Shown in pieces: positions 25,116-30,000 of a DNA stretch of 30,000 nucleotides. This DNA is from Neocallimastix lanati (nom. inval.). Its lineage: Eukaryota > Neocallimastigomycota > Neocallimastigomycetes > Neocallimastigales > Neocallimastigaceae. The number at the start of each line of letters is the position of its first letter. Position 1 is the first letter of the stretch. Made by a program: the position numbers and the translations under genes. The notes under the pieces are model-generated. The model had not been told where the DNA came from. It saw only the letters and a program-made list of their open reading frames with translations, and ran no database searches. Location: the NCBI GenBank assembly GCA_016946835.1, contig JACVTC010000022.1, forward strand, positions 280,001-310,000. Reading direction: 5' to 3'.

Positions 25116-25858
25116 ACTATTTTATAATTATTTTTTTCTAAAATTAAAATAAAATAAAATAAAATAAAACAAAATAAAATAAAAAAAATATAAAAAAAAA
25201 AAACTATAAAAAAAAGATATATATAATGTTTTACATTTAATAATTAAAATAAAAAAATAAGAAATAAAATTAATGGGAAAATTTTTCTATTTTTTTTTGA
25301 ACATGGATTTACCAAATTTGTTTATAATTAAAGTATATATTATAAAAATTCATCAAATATATTAAATAATTTTATTTTTTTGAATTTTTAATTAAATCCA
25401 TATAATATAAATATAAATAAATATTAATATAAGTATTAATATAATAATATAAATAAATAATAAATAATAAATTAATAAATAAATTAATAAATAAATTAAT
25501 AAATTAATAAAATAAAGAAATAAAATTTTTTTTTGGATCTGATATTTATTATTTAGAGTTAAGTGCAACAAATCTTTTTTAATTAAAATTTTAAACTTTA
25601 TATATTAATATTTATATTATTCTAAAGCTGATTTAATATAATCCATGAAATTAATATTAAACAGAATACTATTGTTGTATATATAATAATATATTATATA
25701 TATTGTTATCAAATAATCATGTTTTGAAATTTATAATTGATTTAAATTAAATTTAATATATTATTAAAACTTTTTTTTTTTTATTTTATTATTTTTTATA
25801 ATAAAGTTTTAATATTGCCACATATTTTAATATTATATAGTTAATAATTAAATAATAA

Positions 25859-26041
<183 letters not shown>

Positions 26042-26722
26042 AATAATAATATATTATACTAAAAAAATTTTCTTTTTTTTTTTATTTGTGTCATTTTTTT
26101 TATTTAAAAATTTTTCTCATAATATATTATGTCTTTTATTAGAAGATTAATCTGATCTTTTTTTTTTAGTTCAATTTTAATTATTTCTTATTATAATATA
26201 AATATAATTTTATATGTTAATAAGAATAATTAAAATTAAATTATAATATGAAATTAGCGCACTATCCAAATTTTGTTATTTATTTTATAAATATACAATC
26301 GTATTAAAAAAAAAAAAAAGAACTATATTTCCTTTTTTTTATTAGAAATTAATTTATTTATATTAAATATGCTATAATATTTCAATTCATTTGTCAATAT
26401 ATTTTTATTTTTATTAATTTTAAAAGAAAACAATAACATATAATAATATAGAAGTAAAAAGTAATATATAAAATAAATTAGATTCAGTGAAGAAAACAAT
26501 TCTTTTTTTTTTTTTTTTTTTAATAAATTGTATTATACAAATGAAATAAACTTTTAAATAAGCTTAAATTATTTATAATTTTTTACAAAATAATAATATT
26601 AACAATAATAATAATAATAATAATAAAAAAAGCAAATAAAAATTTTCAATTTTTATAAAAAAATTTTTCAAATATATTTATCAATATAATACTATCAGTA
26701 TAAAAAAAAAAAAAAAGAGAAA

Positions 26723-26922
26723 ATGTTTAAAAGAATATTTAATCATAAGAAATCTTTTAGATGTGAAATTTGTAAGAAAAAAATAAAAAATTCTGATAAA
26801 AATATTACTCTAAAACAATGCAAAGAATGTCAAGAGGTAATAAAATATTTATAAAATATTTTTATTATTATAATATTTTTTTTTTTTTTAATTTTATTTT
26901 TTTACTCTCTTTATTAACAATT

Positions 26923-26967
<45 letters not shown>

Positions 26968-29900
26968 TATTTTTATTATGCTTATTCAAAAATAATAAAA
27001 ATAATAAAAAAACAGAAACAATCAGAACAAACTTTAAATGAAAAATCAGAGGTAAAATCTTATAATAATAATAAAGTCAATAATAATAAAATAATAAAGA
27101 ATTAAAAAAAATAAAATAAAATAAATAAAAATTACTAATAAAATATTAAATAATATAATAGTTAAATGATTTCGGTAATTTTGGAAGTGATATTAAAAAA
27201 ATATTAAAATCATCAAATGAATTAAAAGAAGAAAATGAAATAATAAATGAAAATGATTCTAATATATTAAATTGTTATGGTTGTAAATGGCCTATCGTAT
27301 CAAAAATTGATATCTTTGAAGATACTAATGATAATGTTTTTTGGCACAGTGGTTGTTATGAGATTAAAAAGGTATTTATAAATATATTATAAGTTTTTTT
27401 TTTTTTAAATTTAATAGAGTTATATATATTTAGTATATAATATTTAATTTTTAATTTTTTATTATTTTTTATTTTTTATTTTTTTATAATAAAAAGATTT
27501 TAGGTATCAATATTCCAATAGAAAGTTATGATAATGTTATTTTTAATAAAGAAAAATTTTGTAACGATTGGTCGGAATATGTTTTAAAACTATCAAAAAT
27601 TTTAATAGCATTTTTATGTGATTGTGATTATTATGCTTTTGAAGTGGTTTCTTGTATAAAAAATAAGGATTTCAATTCACCAGAATTAAAAGAATTAGTG
27701 ATAAATATAATACAATTAATATATTTTTTATTATCAACTTCTAATAAATATATTGATGATTATAAAGGTATTTTATACTAAATATTATTTTTTTTAAAAA
27801 AAAAAGTAATACTAACTATAAATATTAATTTCATATTTTTTTTTTTTTTTTTTTTTTTTCAATATTTTATTTTTATTAATTAAATTATATTTTATTAATT
27901 ATGTATTATGAATTAAAGATAAGGAAAATAATCAAAATGAACTATATGAATTATTTAAAAATATAATAATATTTCGAGATACAGTAGAAAAAAATATTAT
28001 ATATACTATAAACGTAAAAAAATTAGTTAAAAGTCTTTCACAGATTCATGGAACGATTAAAAATGAAATCAATAGTATTATAAATTCAGTGGTTATATCG
28101 GTAAATAAAATATAAATATAAATATATATATTAATGTTTATATAAATTGATAAATAAATAATTCTTTAAATAATTAATCAAACATATTATAATTATATAT
28201 AATTTATTTTTATATTTAAATTATATATTTTATATTTTTATAATAATAATAATAAAATTATTATTATTATTTTTAAATATTAATATTTAATATTCATTAA
28301 TAAATTAGGGTATAAAGTCAGAATTTAATAAAGTGGATGAGTTAATAAAGGATTATGAAAATTTTGGTTATAATGAAACTATGAAGTTGACACCAATTTA
28401 TAACTTTAAAAATGACTATTGCAATTATAATAAAATTTGGGATGGTGAAAATGAAAATGGAAATGAAAATGGAAATGGAAATGAAAATGAAAATGGAAAT
28501 GAAAATGAAAATGAAAATGAAAATGAAAATAAAATCATTAATGATGAAAATAATGTTGAAATGAATAATTATTTACGTGAACTTATTAATAATGAATATA
28601 ATAATTTAAATAATACAAGTGAAATAATTAAATTAATATATTTATCAAAAAATAAAAAAGAAATAAAAATAAATGAAAGTAGTATGAATGATGAAAACAA
28701 AGGAATAAATAAGTTAAATGAAAGTGATAAAATCAAAAATAATTTAAATATTAAAGATGAAAATAATAATTTAATTACCGAGGTAAATAATGATATAAAT
28801 ATAAATAACAGCTCATCGGTTTTAGGTTCATTTAAAACACTATTTAAAAATGGTAATGAAAGTGTGAAGAAAATTAAACAAGAAAATACAATAAATAATG
28901 AAATAAAAAATGAATCTCCAAGTAAAGACGGAGAAAATTCTGAAAATGAAGATATTTCTTTACCACCGTTAACTGATTTAGCAAGTATTTATGATTTTAC
29001 TCAGTTAAAGTTATCTATTGATAAAATATTATTTAGAAATAAGCGTTCATTTGAAAATAAATTTAGAAACGTGGAGAAACGTAAATATCCTGAAAAAAGT
29101 AAATTAAATGAAAGTAGTGAAATAAATAAAAATAGTGAAATAAATAAAAATATTGAACAAAATAAATATATTGAAATCAATAAAAAAAGTGAAACGAATA
29201 AAAGTACTGAAATGAGTAATAATATTGAAACAAATAAAAAGAGTGAAGCAAATAAAAATACTGAAATAAATAATAACATTGAAGTAAATAAAAATATTGA
29301 AACAAATAAAAGTATTGAAATAAATAAAAATATCGAAGTAAATAAAAAGAGTGAAACAAATAACAGTTCTGAAATAAATAATAATATTGAAACAAATAAA
29401 AATATTGAAGCAAATAAAAATATTGAAGTAAATAATAATATTGAAGCAAATAATAATATTAAAGCAAATAAAAATATTGAAGTAAATAATAATATTGAAA
29501 CTAATAAAAATATTGAAACAAATAAAAATATCGAAATTAATAAAAATAGTGAAGTAATTAAAAATACTAAAATAAATGAAAATAATAAAGTAAATAAAAA
29601 TGTTAATATAATTACAAACGATAATAATGAAAATAATTATAATAAAATAAATGAAAATACTGATGCTTTAGAGACAAATACTAATGATATTAAAAAAGAA
29701 AATAAAATAGATCATTCCTCATCTCAAAAGAAAAAGCAAGAAATAAATAGTATATCAGATAATAATGAATCCTTTTTAAGTTTAAAGTTTAATAATGATA
29801 GCCCTAGCAATTTTAATAATAAATTCATATTACAAAATGGTCTTCAAAATACTGAAGAAAAACAAAATCCTCCTTTAAAATCACAAAAAAGTAATTCATT

Positions 29901-30000
29901 GTATAACAATAAAAATGAGATAATAAATGATAAGGAACAAGAATATTCTGATTATGCCAGATCATTTTATTCTTTAAATAATATAAAGTATTATTATATG
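26723..30000 (+). CDS. Zinc-module/half-LIM-like protein with a long Asn-rich hexapeptide repeat (partial, open at right edge)
   Basis: Function not recognised. Six exons join in phase to 835 codons with no stop before the edge: 26723-26836, 27016-27051, 27162-27371, 27497-27767, 27919-28100 and 28309 onward. The start MFKRIFNHKKSFRCEIC gives Cys14, Cys17, Cys33 and Cys36, a CxxC-x15-CxxC zinc-ribbon-like pair. Exon 3 holds CYGC (88, 91) and WHSGC (His112, Cys115), with C-x2-C-x20-H-x2-C spacing and the aromatic before His that is typical of the first zinc module of a LIM domain; the second module (CxxC...CxxD/C) is absent. Residues about 121-270 look alpha-helical with hydrophobic stretches. 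Then come an ENENGN tract (about 316-345), charged Asn-rich sequence with ISLPPLTDL, and about 26 hexapeptides of the type IExNKN (about 541-695). The intron after exon 2 is assigned from phase only. It may be an adaptor or scaffold; this is a guess. Confidence 0.8.
28441..28530 (+). repeat. Coding GAAAAT/GGAAAT hexamer repeat
   Basis: Tandem 6-bp units translate to alternating Glu-Asn and Gly-Asn dipeptides within the last visible exon of the half-LIM gene. The unit length keeps the frame, so copy-number changes would be tolerated. Confidence 0.9.
29113..29580 (+). repeat. Coding 18-bp minisatellite, about 26 hexapeptide copies
   Basis: Units of 18 bp encode [IS]-E-x-N-[KN]-[NK], where x is Val, Ile, Thr, Ala, Met or Gln. 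Copies differ mostly at x and at the first position, so this is an aged or selected array, not a fresh duplication. On the minus strand the same stretch gives open Leu/Phe/Ser/Tyr-rich frames, which are shadows. Confidence 0.92.

Noticed and set aside
26818-27105. Plus-strand open frame of 95 codons at the start of the half-LIM gene
   Set aside because: It runs through an intron with a long T tract read as poly-Phe. Only the 36-bp part at 27016-27051 fits as an exon in phase with its neighbours.
29001-29449. Minus-strand open frames with hydrophobic Leu/Phe/Ser/Tyr repeats that look like membrane segments
   Set aside because: They are antisense shadows of the in-frame hexapeptide repeat on the plus strand.

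Overview
This window is nuclear DNA from a eukaryote with an extremely AT-rich genome. The four genes are split by short AT-rich introns that start GTATxT or GTAAxT and end TAG, AAG or CAG. Coding exons are islands of mixed composition in DNA made almost wholly of A/T runs and simple repeats. A complete SPT6, and a class C seven-helix receptor with a beta-helix ectodomain, fit an anaerobic gut fungus (Neocallimastigomycota) best. This is inference from composition and gene type; a dictyostelid-like amoeba is the main alternative.

Layout. (1) 1-3159, minus strand: four exons of an actin-binding protein with two fimbrin-type calponin-homology (CH) domains and a long coiled coil; it runs off the left edge. 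(2) 3160-9663: 6.5 kb with no recognisable protein gene. It holds heptanucleotide satellites, one compositional island at 6451-6802 with about 41% GC in its core, several hairpins, an AATAAA and a poly(A) tail, and a perfect 62-bp palindrome beside it. (3) 9664-16112, minus strand: a receptor of about 12 exons and about 1,310 residues, with signal peptide, PMP-type beta-helix, EGF-like module and class C 7TM domain. One junction near 15222-15431 does not resolve. (4) 16113-17582: the intergenic region between two divergent genes, with a perfect 21-bp inverted repeat. (5) 17583-24608, plus strand: a complete 16-exon SPT6 of 1,426 residues. (6) 24609-26722: intergenic, with an 18-bp minisatellite and a long AAAT tetranucleotide array. 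(7) 26723 to the right edge, plus strand: a protein with an N-terminal zinc module, a half-LIM-like motif and about 26 copies of an Asn-rich hexapeptide.

The genes do not form a pathway. SPT6 is a housekeeping transcription elongation factor, the CH protein is cytoskeletal, the receptor is a predicted surface sensor, and the last protein is unassigned. The most unusual items are the beta-helix/EGF/class C receptor, the structured poly(A)-tailed island with its neighbouring palindrome, and the unresolved exon in the receptor. Exon borders were derived by hand from reading phase, splice dinucleotides and family similarity; no transcript data were available.
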